The position numbers were made by a program, and so were the translations under genes. Shown piece by piece: positions 22,589 to 32,109 of a DNA stretch of 64,000 nucleotides (positions are counted from its first letter, which is position 1; each line of letters begins with the position of its first letter). Source of the DNA: Clytia hemisphaerica (lineage: Eukaryota > Cnidaria > Hydrozoa > Leptothecata > Clytiidae); NCBI GenBank assembly GCA_902728285.1, contig CACVBU010000865.1:3301008-3365007 (forward strand), read 5' to 3'. Under the pieces are notes generated by a model, which made no database searches, was not told where the DNA came from, and saw only the letters and a program-made list of their open reading frames with translations.

Positions 22589-24329
22589 TCTTAAGGCATC
22601 CCCGAAGAACCCTCACTAGTGGAAAGGATTGAAGGCATCAAAGACGAAAGACTTAGAGAAAAGGCAACTACCCTTCCAGAACTTCTCGATGCTGCCTACG
22701 CAAAATCGACCCTCAACAAGTATAAGTCTGGTTGGAAAAAGTGGAAACAGTGGACCGAAAATTCCAGCGAAATATCCCACCTCCCCGCTGACCCCTTTTT
22801 TGTCGCTATCTATCTCAACGACCTGACATCAAACAACGCAACAGAGGGAGCTTTAACAACAGCAATCCTAGGGATCAGATGGGGCCATCAATCATCTGGT
22901 TTTTACTCTCCCACAGGAAGTCCTTTAGTCAAACTGGCATTCGAGGGTGGCAAACGACTAATTTCGTCCAAAGATGGAAATCCAAAAAGAATGCGTAAAG
23001 AGCCTCTCACAACAGACTTAAGGGCTCTGACCATAGTCCAAAAGTTGATTTTGGTATTTGAACATAAAAGTTATATTTCAGGTTCCTTAACACTTTTAAC
23101 AAAGAATTGCCTTTACAAATTGTTTTTTAATCGAGTCCCTTAAGAGTAATTAAGAATTTAATTGCAAAAATGACGTTATGAACTTTAAAAATATGTTAAT
23201 AATATGTTGCATCACCCTCTTTTATAAAAAGTGCTTAGTTTTAATGGGTAATTAACTTTTTTGTTTCAAAATTTCTGTACACTGTCCGCAAAGAATTGAA
23301 CTATTTTAAATTTTGCGGAAAATTTTTCTAAAAAGATGTGTCAAAAGTTATGACTGTTTTTTTAAGCAAAATCCAGATGAAAAATTGATGAAAAACCACT
23401 ATTTTGAAGATTTCGAGACAAAGAAGCATTTACAAAATTTTTCCGCAAAAATTTTTATTGTTCGGTAAAAGATACACCATGTAATGCGAAAAAATTTTCA
23501 AAATGTATTTTCTTCGCCGAAACTAAGCTCTTCAAAGTTGAAATACTCTTCCTCGCAAAAGTCTTCATTTTCTTCTTCATCAAATTTTTTCAATGCAATT
23601 TTTGAATTTTCAGATTCAGGATTAGTTTTTCTAACAGAAAATGTATAACATGCCATAGTTTTGTTGGTTACATCAGTCAGAAAACACATTTTAAACACGG
23701 CAATTATGAAAAATTCACTATGGTCAGAGCCCTTAATCAAAGCCATTATTGATAAGTTTATTTCGACAGAAAATCTTTTAGACATGCGATTCATTCTGAT
23801 GACTATTCTTGGCTTTTCAGGATTTTTTCGTATCAGCGAAATGCTACAGATACAAATCCAACACATTACTTTTTGCCAATCAGGGGTGAAAATCTTTTTA
23901 CCAAAGTCAAAAACAGACCAAATTAGAGAGGGGAATACCGTCTTCATCAGTGCGACCAAAGGTTCTTATTGCCCTATTTATTGGCTACAGAAATATATCA
24001 ATCTTGCTAAATTATCCCGACCAAACGATTATCTGTTCTGCCGACTCTTTAAGTGTAAGATTGGTCATTCGGCCCATGGAAACCTACCAATTTCATACAC
24101 CACAGCCAGAGACTCATTGAAAGGCCACTTAACCGGTATTGTTGAAGACAAGGCTAAGTATGGCTTGCATTCTCTTCGCTCTGGGGGTGCAACCGAAGCA
24201 GCTAACAACGGTGTGTCAGATAGAATGATCTCAAAACATGGTCGCTGGTCGTCCAATACTAGTCGTGATACGTACATTAAAGACAAACCACTGAACAGAT
24301 TTAAAGTTTCAAGACAATTAGGAATTTGA
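22589..24329 (+). pseudogene. YR-retrotransposon tyrosine recombinase, split by a TTAA element
   Basis: Coding resemblance starts after a pyrimidine-rich tract and AG (about 22590-22595) with GIPEEPSLVERIEG; no ATG marks the start. The N-terminal SAM-like domain (STLNKYKSGWKKWKQW) is followed by the break at 23018-23736. The catalytic part has the arginine in FFRISEML (about 23825-23850), HSLRSGGAT (HxxR, about 24169-24195), HGRWSS (24238-24255) and the tyrosine in RDTYIKD (about 24265-24285), so the R-H-R-H-Y set is present. The enzyme would integrate circular cDNA without target duplication. The inserted 711 bp plus one TTAA is 715 bp, matching the frame offset between the halves. Confidence 0.85.
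23022..23732. mobile_element. TTAA-flanked non-autonomous DNA transposon, copy 1
   Basis: 711 bp between TTAA sites (23018-23021, 23733-23736) with inverted ends GGGCTCTGACCATAGT. TTAA specificity is shared by piggyBac- and Kolobok-type transposases. A second copy in opposite orientation is at 40937-42307. The interior is AT-rich and non-coding; an antisense open frame at its right side is not supported. Confidence 0.9.
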
Positions 24330-24456
24330 AAATGATGTTTAAAAACTCCGCTGCTTGTCTTTTCTTCCTCGTGTTCACTGCAAGATCTATCCAATAAACT
24401 ATGCCTTATGTGTCTATTATTGTTTGAGATTTGAGAAGAGAAAATAGCTGAGAAGT

Positions 24457-25611
24457 ATTATGTATCGGACATGAGAAAAATGTCTAGGGGGGAACGCTTA
24501 TGACGAGGTTTCCAGTGAAACTAACAAAAGAGGAATAGAATTTCTATGGCATTAATTGCTCTGCAAGTGGCACAATTTTTGTTTGACCATATTTTTTTTA
24601 CCCACCCTGTAAATTCATGATATTCATGATGTAATCTGTAATCGCCTAAACAATAGATGTGACGTAACAACTTTGCCGCCATTATTAGTGACAAAAAAAA
24701 TTTCCCGCTTACCTATTTTGCATTGAAACCGGGGGTTTACGAAAAAGAAGGCTTAATATCTTGTGACGTAATATAATAGAATTAAATATCTTTCGGAAAT
24801 CTATTGCAGATAATTAAAGAATTTCGATGAAAGAGTTTTTTCTTTGATTTGGAGTATTTGGACTTCTGTATTAATCTTTTTTTATTTTTTCTGGGGCTCC
24901 TTGCTTGGAAAACATTGGGGAACGCATTTGTTTTGCCACCAATAATCGCGGCCAAATGTTTTGATTCGGAGTGTCAATCAACGAAAAGATTACATAAGAA
25001 TAGACTGACTAAAAAGTTAGAAAAATATTTTGAAAAAAGGAGTGTAAAAAATTTGTGAAAACGGTTAACAGCAAGTCAACAAAAGAAAAATGTGGAAAAA
25101 ACTCTAATTTTTTCTTCCTGTAGTTTTCTTGCCTTAATAAGCTTATTTTTAGGGTTGTATTAACGCCTTTACGAGCATCGCTTTATCACTTCTGGTTTGC
25201 TGGCAACCATTACGTTACATAATCTTGCAATAATAAAATAAATCTTAACATCAGATTTTTTTTAAATATGGAAATATGTAATTAAGTCAAGGAAAAAGAA
25301 AATAATCTAGGAAAGTGCATATAACGTTAAATAAACGTTGAAACAACGTTGTGTGCCAGCTGGGAAGAATACCGTAAGAAAATTTCAGGATGATTTTCCC
25401 CGAAAGAATAACAATTCTTATAAAAAAACCGTGTAACAAAAACTTTCAACCACGGTTTCTTTGAGATAAAGGAAACTTTTAGGCCCATTCTACAGGAAAA
25501 TTAGCCGATATCATGTCTCAAGTTGAACTATTACACATTTACATTTTATTAGAACACCTAAAATTTGGCTGAGCCTGGATGTGCTTATTTTTTTAGGAAT
25601 TTTCAGCCTAA
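24457..25611 (+). repeat. Long dispersed repeat, right part of copy 1
   Basis: Matches 32517-33267, from TATTATGTATCGGACATGAG to TTTCAGCCTAA. It contains about 390 bp (24612-24999) absent from the second copy at 32672, either an insertion here or a deletion there. It includes a one-sided CCAGCTGG terminus with AACGTT words near 25330-25363. No coding content is recognised. Confidence 0.8.
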
Positions 25612-26425
25612 TTCTTTTAACGAGATTGACTTGTCAGAGCCAGAGGAAACATTCAATGCAAGGGCTAGCCAAACAGATGGCTATGAGTCACTCAACGAAA
25701 ATGAGAATGAGAACCCTGTAGTTTTAGTAGATAAGGAACAGCAAAATAATGGGGAACTAAAAGAGCCAGAACTTGAATTAGATGTCGAAAAGCTTGTCTC
25801 TGTGTCAACTGGGGAAGAAAGATCGAGCCCTATTGACGAAAAATTGGCTCAGTTAATTAAGACAAGCTGGGACAGTGAGAAGCCTTTTGAGAACATGAAA
25901 AAGATTTTCAAAACATACCCTTGCCCAGAAAACTGTACCCTTGACCCCCCGAAAGTAAATGGGGAACTCTAGAAAATCTTGAATAGTGCCCAAAGAAAGT
26001 CAGATGTTAAACTAGTTACCATCCAGAAATCACTGAAAAAAGCCCTGAATGTAAATCTAAAAATCTAAGAAGAAGTTAAAAATGGTAACGTATCTGTTCA
26101 ATCTCTGGCACAGAAAACTGTGGACATGGCTGCTATTTTGGGCCATGCCTCCCACGAAATTTCACTGAAACGCAGAATCTTCATTCGTGGCAATATCAAT
26201 CCTCAATACAAGGACTTGTGTGCACAGTCACAGCCAATAACTTCAAAACTGTTTGGGGATGATCTCCCAAAACTACAGTCAAAGAGTTGAATCTCACAAA
26301 TAAAATAAGCAATAAATATGCTAAATCATCAACTACAAAAAGCTATGACAAACCCCAGAGAGGGCAAAATTACAACAGAAGAAATTCTTTTTTAGGTCGA
26401 GGGAGGGGGAGCCTCCCATACCGTC
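25612..26425 (+). pseudogene. DIRS-like gag relic
   Basis: Coding resemblance begins right at the end of the host repeat, with an acidic N-terminal stretch (DLSEPEETFNARASQ) and KLAQLIKTSWDSEKP. After stops and frame changes it continues through MAAILGHASHEISLKRR and KLFGDDLPKLQ, typical of DIRS-type gag. It ends in an Arg/Gly stretch (NRRNSFLGRGRGSLPYRP) just before the next element. Remaining pieces lie at 26879-26892 and 32015 to about 32109, on the far sides of two later insertions. The open frame up to 25972 starts only at a TTG in the repeat. Confidence 0.7.
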
Positions 26426-26870
26426 CCCGGGGGGGGTACTAGGATTGATGGGTGTCGGGTATGTGCGTGCCAGACCTCTGGACCCTTACCCTTAGAGAGA
26501 CTGAATTTTGGTGAAAAGGTGACCCTTAGAGAGACTCAGTGTAGAAAAACCCAACCCTTAGAGAGACTTTTTCACAAAAAATTTCTATAATGGGCCAAAG
26601 AAATTCGATTTTTAAAAGAATTTCTCCAATTTTCGAAAAATTTCTCTAATTTTTGAAAAATTTTCTCACTTTTTTTAAAAATGTTCTCACTTTTTTGACT
26701 TTTCACTTTTCTTTGACCCGAGTTTGTGAAAAAACCGACCCTTAGAGAGACTGATTTTGACTTTTGTTGTTTTGGTAACCCTTAGAGAGACTTTGGGAGG
26801 GTGAAAAACCCTACCCTTAAGGCACGCACATACCCAGCACCCATTTTTGCCTAAGTACCCCCCCCCCGGG
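26426..26870 (+). mobile_element. G-capped hAT-like non-autonomous element, copy 2
   Basis: 445 bp bounded by CCCGGGGG and CCCCCGGG with a perfect 8-bp duplication, ATACCGTC (26418-26425, 26871-26878). Ends: GTACTAGGATTGATGGGTG and CGGGTATGTGCGTGCC at the left; GGCACGCACATACCCAGCAC and TTTTTGCCTAAGTAC at the right. GACCCTTAGAGAGACT or close forms appear about six times inside (near 26482, 26520, 26557, 26737 and 26778). Nearly identical to 51313-51764, so recently active. Confidence 0.92.
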
Positions 26871-26892
26871 ATACCGTCAAAACAACTACACC

Positions 26893-27025
26893 TGGAGGAT
26901 ATTGATAGTTTATTCTTTTCTTTAATGTTTTGTCATCTTTTATTTTCAGATCAAAACATTCAATAGCACATAAAATTAAAAAGTAATTACAATTGTTTCA
27001 TCAATTATTGAATGATCTTTATCCA
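26893..27025 (+). repeat. Gypsy 5' LTR
   Basis: 133 bp from TGGAGGATATTG to GATCTTTATCCA, matching 31882-32014 without visible difference. The sequence 3' of it does not present an obvious TGG primer-binding site. Confidence 0.93.
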
Positions 27026-27200
27026 TGTTTTGATCTTGTCGCATTGTTGGATTATCATTGGCTTACTGACACAGTAATCAACACGTAATCAACATGGTTG
27101 TGCTCGATTGTCCGCTACCAGGATGTGGTTTCCAGACACCTGACCATGACGTCATTGGTGCAGCCGCTATCCTCAACCTTCACTCACACACACACACATT

Positions 27201-30200
27201 ATGAATCCGGTACCACAAGCTGCTCCACGACCCAGTGCCCCAAAGCTGATCCGACCAAAGATTCAGGACAACTCAACGTGTGAGGATTGGAATGCCTTCA
27301 TTAGACGCTGGGACACCTTCCGCATTGGCTCTGGAATCACCGACCAAGCTGCTTCCACTCAACTGCTTGAATGTACAACCGAGAAGCTTGGAAATGTCGT
27401 CCTACGTGCACACCCAGACTTTACAACAAGGACTCTACAGGACGCGCTTACCACACTCAAGTCCATTGCTGTCATCCCAGTTGCTGTTGGCGTTCTTCGC
27501 TCAGAGTTAGCTGCCATGAGGCAAGACCCAGATGAGACTTTCCGTACCTTTGCTGCAAAAGTTCAAGGAAAGGCTGAAACCTGCGAGTTTACAACAGCCT
27601 ACCGTACAAACTGTGCAAACTGTGAATCTGAGGTCGTCGGTGACGTTTATTACACTGACGAGGTTATTAGAGATGTTTTGTTAAATGGCATCTCTGACAT
27701 GGACATACGTCGTGAAGCCCTAAGCACAGAGGGTATACAAACAAAGCCCATAACTGACATCATTGGCTTTGTCGAAACTAGAGAGACAGCCCGCAATGCA
27801 AACCCTTTGGCATCTGTATCAGCCCTCTCCGAGTATCGTAAATCTACCCGAGATCCTAATCCCAGAAGACAACAAAGAAACACTCCACCAGCCCCATCTA
27901 CCTTTGACCAGTCGCTCACTGCCAACTGTCCTGGTTGTGGCAACTCGTTCCATCTTTACACCAAGAAGGCTCGTGGCTGGAATCGACGACCGTTCAGCAA
28001 ATGTGAGAGCTGTTGGAGGAAGAGCAATTCATCGAAGCAAAACAACCCGTCGGCCAATACCATCTCCATCGTGTCCGACGATTCCCTTGGTCAGATCTCC
28101 GCCCTTGAAGTCCCAACACCAACGATCATGAGGAGCAAGAAGCCTGCAATGCAACCAGACCGTCAACTCTTCAGCAAGAGCAGCTGGCGTAGGGTGAAGG
28201 CATCTGCACATCCCAAAGTGACCCTGAAAGTTACCATGGAGTCTCGTCCATCAAAGTCTATTGATGTTTCTGCTGTTGCCGACACAGGTGCGCAATCAGA
28301 CCTGTGGTCGTTAAATGACTTTTTGAGGGCAGGTTTTAAGCTTTCTGACCTGTCGCTTGTATCCATGTCGTTAAACGCTGCCAACAAATCTCCAATTCGA
28401 ATAGACGGCGCCTTCACTGCTTCGTTTGCTGGACGATCCTTCGACAGGAGAAACGTCACTTGTCAATCAACCGTTTATGTCAGCAAAGATGTATCGGAGT
28501 TGTACCTATCCTACGACACGATGGTCAACCTTGGCATTGTCAACCGTGGCTTCCCGCAGGTTGGTATGTATTCTGCCAACTCCAGCATTGACCCGGTTGT
28601 GCCTTCACCCGATACGGACGTAACTAGCATTTGTGGTGTGACAAAATCTGATGGGTCGATCTGCCAATGCCCAAAGCGTACCGAAGTCCCAAAACGCCCA
28701 ACATCGCTTCCATTCCCTTGCGTCCCTGAAAACAACGACAAGATGCGTCACTGGTTGCTTGATCAATACGGCAGCTCCTCCTTTAACATATGCCCTCACC
28801 AACCTCTCCCATCAATGGACGGTCCACCGGTGGAGATACACATGCAGGATAACGCAGTCCCTGTCGCTCGACACAAGGCAATTCCCGTTCCAGTGCACTG
28901 GCAGGAGCAAGTTCACAAGGATTTACTTCGAGACGAGGCACTCGGTGTCATCGAGAGAGTTCCTATCGGCGAACCGGTTGACTGGTGTCATCGTATGGTC
29001 GTGACCCGCAAGCCTGATGGAACACCAAGACGCACCGTTGATCTCTCACCGCTGAACAAATGGTGCAAACGCGAAACCCATAACTCTGAAGCTCCGTTCC
29101 ATATCGCCAGGAGGGTACCCCGCAATACGTGGAAGACCGTCACAGATGCGTGGAATGGGTACCACAGCGTTCCGCTCAGAGAATCCGACCGCCATCTGAC
29201 AACCTTCGTCACCCCTTCTGGACGATTTCGCTATAAAAGAGCACCACAAGGGTTCTTGTCTTCCGGTGATGGATATAATCGTCGCTTTGAGTCCATCCTA
29301 GCCGACTTCCAACACAAAGAAAGAATCGTTGACGACACCTTATTCTATGACACCAGTCTGGAGGAACACTGGTGGCGATCAATCGACTTCCTCACAACAG
29401 TTGGTCGTTCAGGAATCGTGCTCAACCCACAAAAGTTTCAATTCGCTGGCAGAGCCGTTGACTTTGCTGGATTCCGCATCTCAGATGAGAGAATAGAACC
29501 ACTCCCAAAATTCTACAATGCCATAGAGAATTTCCCAACGCCCACCAGCACTACTGACATCAGAAGTTGGTTTGGCCTCATCAACCAGGTGGGGAATTAC
29601 GCACAGCTTCGTGAACACGTGGAACCGTTCCGTCCATTTCTCTCTCCAAAACATCCATTCAAGTGGACCCCTGAGCTAGATCGAGCCTTCACAGCGTCAA
29701 AGAAAGCCATTGTTGAGGCTATTCGATCGGGTGTTGAAATATTCGACCTCCACCTACCTACGTGTCTCCGCACGGACTGGTCGAAGCATGGCGTCGGCTA
29801 CTTTTTACAACAAAAACATTGTGACTGTACAGACGTCAATCCAATCTGCTGTCAGGATGGCTGGCGTATTACTTTGGCTGGATCCCGTTTCCTCAAGCCA
29901 ACTGAGGAACACTACGCACCAATCGAAGGTGAGGCCCTCGCAATCACCTGGGGGCTTGAACAAACGAAATACTTCACCTTAGGTTGTGATCAATTGACTG
30001 TAGCTACCGATCACAAGCCTCTTATTAAAATATATGGTGACAGAACTTTAGATGAAATTCACAACACACGACTTTTTCGCCTGAAAGAAAGAAGCTTGCC
30101 CTTGTACTTTGGTGTCATTCATGTCCCAGGGAAGACCAATCTTGCCCCTGATGCTACATCTCGCCACCCATCACCATCCGACGAGGAGGAGTTACCTGAT

Positions 30201-31061
30201 CACATGCTGCCCGAGTTCATGGTGGCTGCTGCCATCCGCAACAATGCTGAAAAGGTCACCTCGATCACCTGGGAACGCTTGTCATCCGAAACCCAAAACG
30301 ATCAGAATCTTGCCCTCGTGTACCAAGCTGTTCTTGCCGGCTTCCCTGATAACTATCGTGACCACCCCGCTACGTCATCTTACTGGCAGTACCGTGACAG
30401 TCTTCACATTACAGATGGTGTCATCATCTACAATGATCGTGTTGTTGTTCCACAGTCGCTACGACCTGCAGTCCTTGATGCCCTTCATGCCGCCCACCAG
30501 GGAGTATCAACCATGGGTCTGCGTGCACGTTCCATCGTCTTCTGGCCAGGGATGACTTATGACATTGAGCATCGGAGACAAGCCTGCCAAGAGTGTATCC
30601 GTAATGCACCATCCCAGCCCTCCCTACCTACCTCGCCAGCCTCACCACCAACAACTCCATTCGAACAAAGCTATGCCGACTTCTTCGACTGCGTTGGACA
30701 GCACTACCTCGTAGTTGGCGATCGCCTGTCTGGCTGGTCAGATGTCTTCCAAGCCCCAAAAGGATCACCACAAGCTGGATCTGAAGGACTCATCACGTGT
30801 CTACGAAACTACTTTGCCCGATTCGGTGTACCAGAGGAAATGTCAAGTGATGGTGGCCCTGAATTCACGTCTGGATCGACTCAAGACTTCTTGGAGCGCT
30901 GGGGTGTCAGACACAGACTCTCATCAGCCTACAATCCCCAATCCAACGGTCGCGCTGAGGTTGCGGTCAAGTCTGCCAAGAGGTTGCTTCGTTCGAACAC
31001 TGGTCCTTCCGGAACGCTTGATACTGACCCGCTTTTTGAGGGCAATGATGCAACTGCGTAA
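27201..31061 (+). CDS. Gypsy gag-pol polyprotein (truncated by frameshift)
   Basis: 1,286 residues from an ATG. Gag-like part about 1-250; a CPGC...CESC two-pair cysteine cluster (about 240-270) in place of the usual CCHC knuckle. Aspartic protease ADTGAQSD with D361. RT about 540-760 with IVDD (catalytic aspartates around 711-712). RNase H about 830-960. Integrase with an HHCC zinc module (about 1090-1130) and the DDE core, second D at 1217 (SSDGGPEF) and E at 1253. After the core the frame ends prematurely at 31061, while the continuing integrase C-terminus lies in another frame from about 31035. Likely a one-base indel in the CCC/TTTTT runs at 31026-31036. Confidence 0.9.
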   Translation: MNPVPQAAPRPSAPKLIRPKIQDNSTCEDWNAFIRRWDTFRIGSGITDQAASTQLLECTTEKLGNVVLRAHPDFTTRTLQDALTTLKSIAVIPVAVGVLRSELAAMRQDPDETFRTFAAKVQGKAETCEFTTAYRTNCANCESEVVGDVYYTDEVIRDVLLNGISDMDIRREALSTEGIQTKPITDIIGFVETRETARNANPLASVSALSEYRKSTRDPNPRRQQRNTPPAPSTFDQSLTANCPGCGNSFHLYTKKARGWNRRPFSKCESCWRKSNSSKQNNPSANTISIVSDDSLGQISALEVPTPTIMRSKKPAMQPDRQLFSKSSWRRVKASAHPKVTLKVTMESRPSKSIDVSAVADTGAQSDLWSLNDFLRAGFKLSDLSLVSMSLNAANKSPIRIDGAFTASFAGRSFDRRNVTCQSTVYVSKDVSELYLSYDTMVNLGIVNRGFPQVGMYSANSSIDPVVPSPDTDVTSICGVTKSDGSICQCPKRTEVPKRPTSLPFPCVPENNDKMRHWLLDQYGSSSFNICPHQPLPSMDGPPVEIHMQDNAVPVARHKAIPVPVHWQEQVHKDLLRDEALGVIERVPIGEPVDWCHRMVVTRKPDGTPRRTVDLSPLNKWCKRETHNSEAPFHIARRVPRNTWKTVTDAWNGYHSVPLRESDRHLTTFVTPSGRFRYKRAPQGFLSSGDGYNRRFESILADFQHKERIVDDTLFYDTSLEEHWWRSIDFLTTVGRSGIVLNPQKFQFAGRAVDFAGFRISDERIEPLPKFYNAIENFPTPTSTTDIRSWFGLINQVGNYAQLREHVEPFRPFLSPKHPFKWTPELDRAFTASKKAIVEAIRSGVEIFDLHLPTCLRTDWSKHGVGYFLQQKHCDCTDVNPICCQDGWRITLAGSRFLKPTEEHYAPIEGEALAITWGLEQTKYFTLGCDQLTVATDHKPLIKIYGDRTLDEIHNTRLFRLKERSLPLYFGVIHVPGKTNLAPDATSRHPSPSDEEELPDHMLPEFMVAAAIRNNAEKVTSITWERLSSETQNDQNLALVYQAVLAGFPDNYRDHPATSSYWQYRDSLHITDGVIIYNDRVVVPQSLRPAVLDALHAAHQGVSTMGLRARSIVFWPGMTYDIEHRRQACQECIRNAPSQPSLPTSPASPPTTPFEQSYADFFDCVGQHYLVVGDRLSGWSDVFQAPKGSPQAGSEGLITCLRNYFARFGVPEEMSSDGGPEFTSGSTQDFLERWGVRHRLSSAYNPQSNGRAEVAVKSAKRLLRSNTGPSGTLDTDPLFEGNDATA

Positions 31062-31839
31062 CACACCTGACCCTGATTGTCAACTTTCACCTGCGGAGAT
31101 AGTATTTGGTCGTCCCATCCGTGACGCGTTCGCATTCATCAATCGCCTTGAGAAATTCAGCAACGAACATGTCCGTCCTATTTGGCGCGAAGCTTGGCAA
31201 CAAAAAGAGGAAGCCCTACGTCACAGATTCCATCATGCTGCCGAAGAGCGGAACCACCACTCTCGCATGCTCCGCGACCTCCGCCTCGGTGACAGATGCT
31301 ACATCCAGAACCAGACTGGTAACAACCCCAAACGATGGGACCGATCCGGCACAATCAAAGAGCTCCATGGACACGACAGCTACACGGTTAAAGTTGATGG
31401 CACCGGTCGTCTAACCCGTCGCAACCGGCGCTACCTTCGACGCTTCGAGCCTGCCTCTGTTGACATCACCAACCGAGACGCATTTGTTGGACCTCCGTTG
31501 CCACCACTCCCGAAGAAGGACTCTCAAACTGCCAAGACCCGACGTCCTGACGATCCCGACCCGCAGAGACGAACCGTCCAACAATTTCGACCACCTCAAC
31601 AACAGTCGACTCCACTGCCATCAAGTCCGATTGTTCTACCGCTTGCTCCACGGCCCATCTCGCCCCTGCCCCCTGTTAGTGTACCAGCGACGCAACCTGG
31701 AACACCCAAAGACGCACTGCCGTCATCAATGGGCACCCCACAGAAATCATCTGAAGAGCCTTCATCCACCCCTCCCAGACCTCGACGTGTTAGTAAGGCA
31801 CCACGTAGATATGTGCCAGAAACAGGACAGTGGGCATGA
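31035..31839 (+). pseudogene. Gypsy integrase C-terminal region (shifted frame)
   Basis: Continues the integrase after the indel: FLRAMMQLRNTPDPD, LSPAEIVFGRPIRDAF, then GDRCYIQNQTGNNPKRWDRS and YTVKVDGTGRLTRRNRRYL, a C-terminal DNA-binding region. A long Pro/Ser-rich tail ends RYVPETGQWA before the polypurine tract. The open frame itself extends up to 30715, but that upstream part overlaps the main frame and is not coding. Confidence 0.85.
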
Positions 31840-31881
31840 GTCCCAATAAAATTTTCAAAGGAACTGAAAACTGGAGGGGGA

Positions 31882-32014
31882 TGGAGGATATTGATAGTTT
31901 ATTCTTTTCTTTAATGTTTTGTCATCTTTTATTTTCAGATCAAAACATTCAATAGCACATAAAATTAAAAAGTAATTACAATTGTTTCATCAATTATTGA
32001 ATGATCTTTATCCA
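31882..32014 (+). repeat. Gypsy 3' LTR
   Basis: 133 bp, the same as the 5' LTR, preceded by an A/G-rich polypurine tract and followed by the ACACC target duplication. Confidence 0.93.
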
Positions 32015-32109
32015 ACACCCAAACGAAAAGACCAACAAAGAAGTCAAACTAAGCAAAGAAAACATCCAAAACCAGGTAAGAAACAAATTTAACCTTCAAA
32101 TTCCTCTCA

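Larger units (their letters stand above)
18734..24456 (+). mobile_element. DIRS-like tyrosine-recombinase retrotransposon
   Basis: Plus-strand element with gag, reverse transcriptase-RNase H and tyrosine recombinase, the DIRS/Ngaro group order. Boundaries come from comparison with the unoccupied copy of the host repeat at 32110-33267: host sequence stops after GGGATGT (18727-18733) and resumes at ATTATG (24457), with only a shared GT and no target duplication, as expected for recombinase-mediated integration. 5,723 bp as it stands, about 4.7 kb without its two later DNA-transposon insertions (20072-20392, 23022-23732). A frameshift near 21690 and these insertions mean this copy is now inactive. 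Confidence 0.85.
26893..32014 (+). mobile_element. Gypsy LTR retrotransposon, recent insertion
   Basis: 5,122 bp with 133-bp LTRs that look identical and a 5-bp duplication ACACC (26888-26892, 32015-32019). A polypurine tract (GGAGGGGGA) precedes the 3' LTR. One long gag-protease-RT-RNase H-integrase frame is broken once near its end. The interior is clearly GC-richer than all surrounding DNA, with codon use unlike the other elements here. It inserted in the DIRS gag relic, a few bases right of the G-capped element. Identical LTRs imply a very young insertion. Confidence 0.95.

Noticed and set aside
22183..22632. Repetitive peptide frames across the 31-bp minisatellite
   Set aside because: They arise from frame cycling of a non-triplet repeat without stops; no coding signal.
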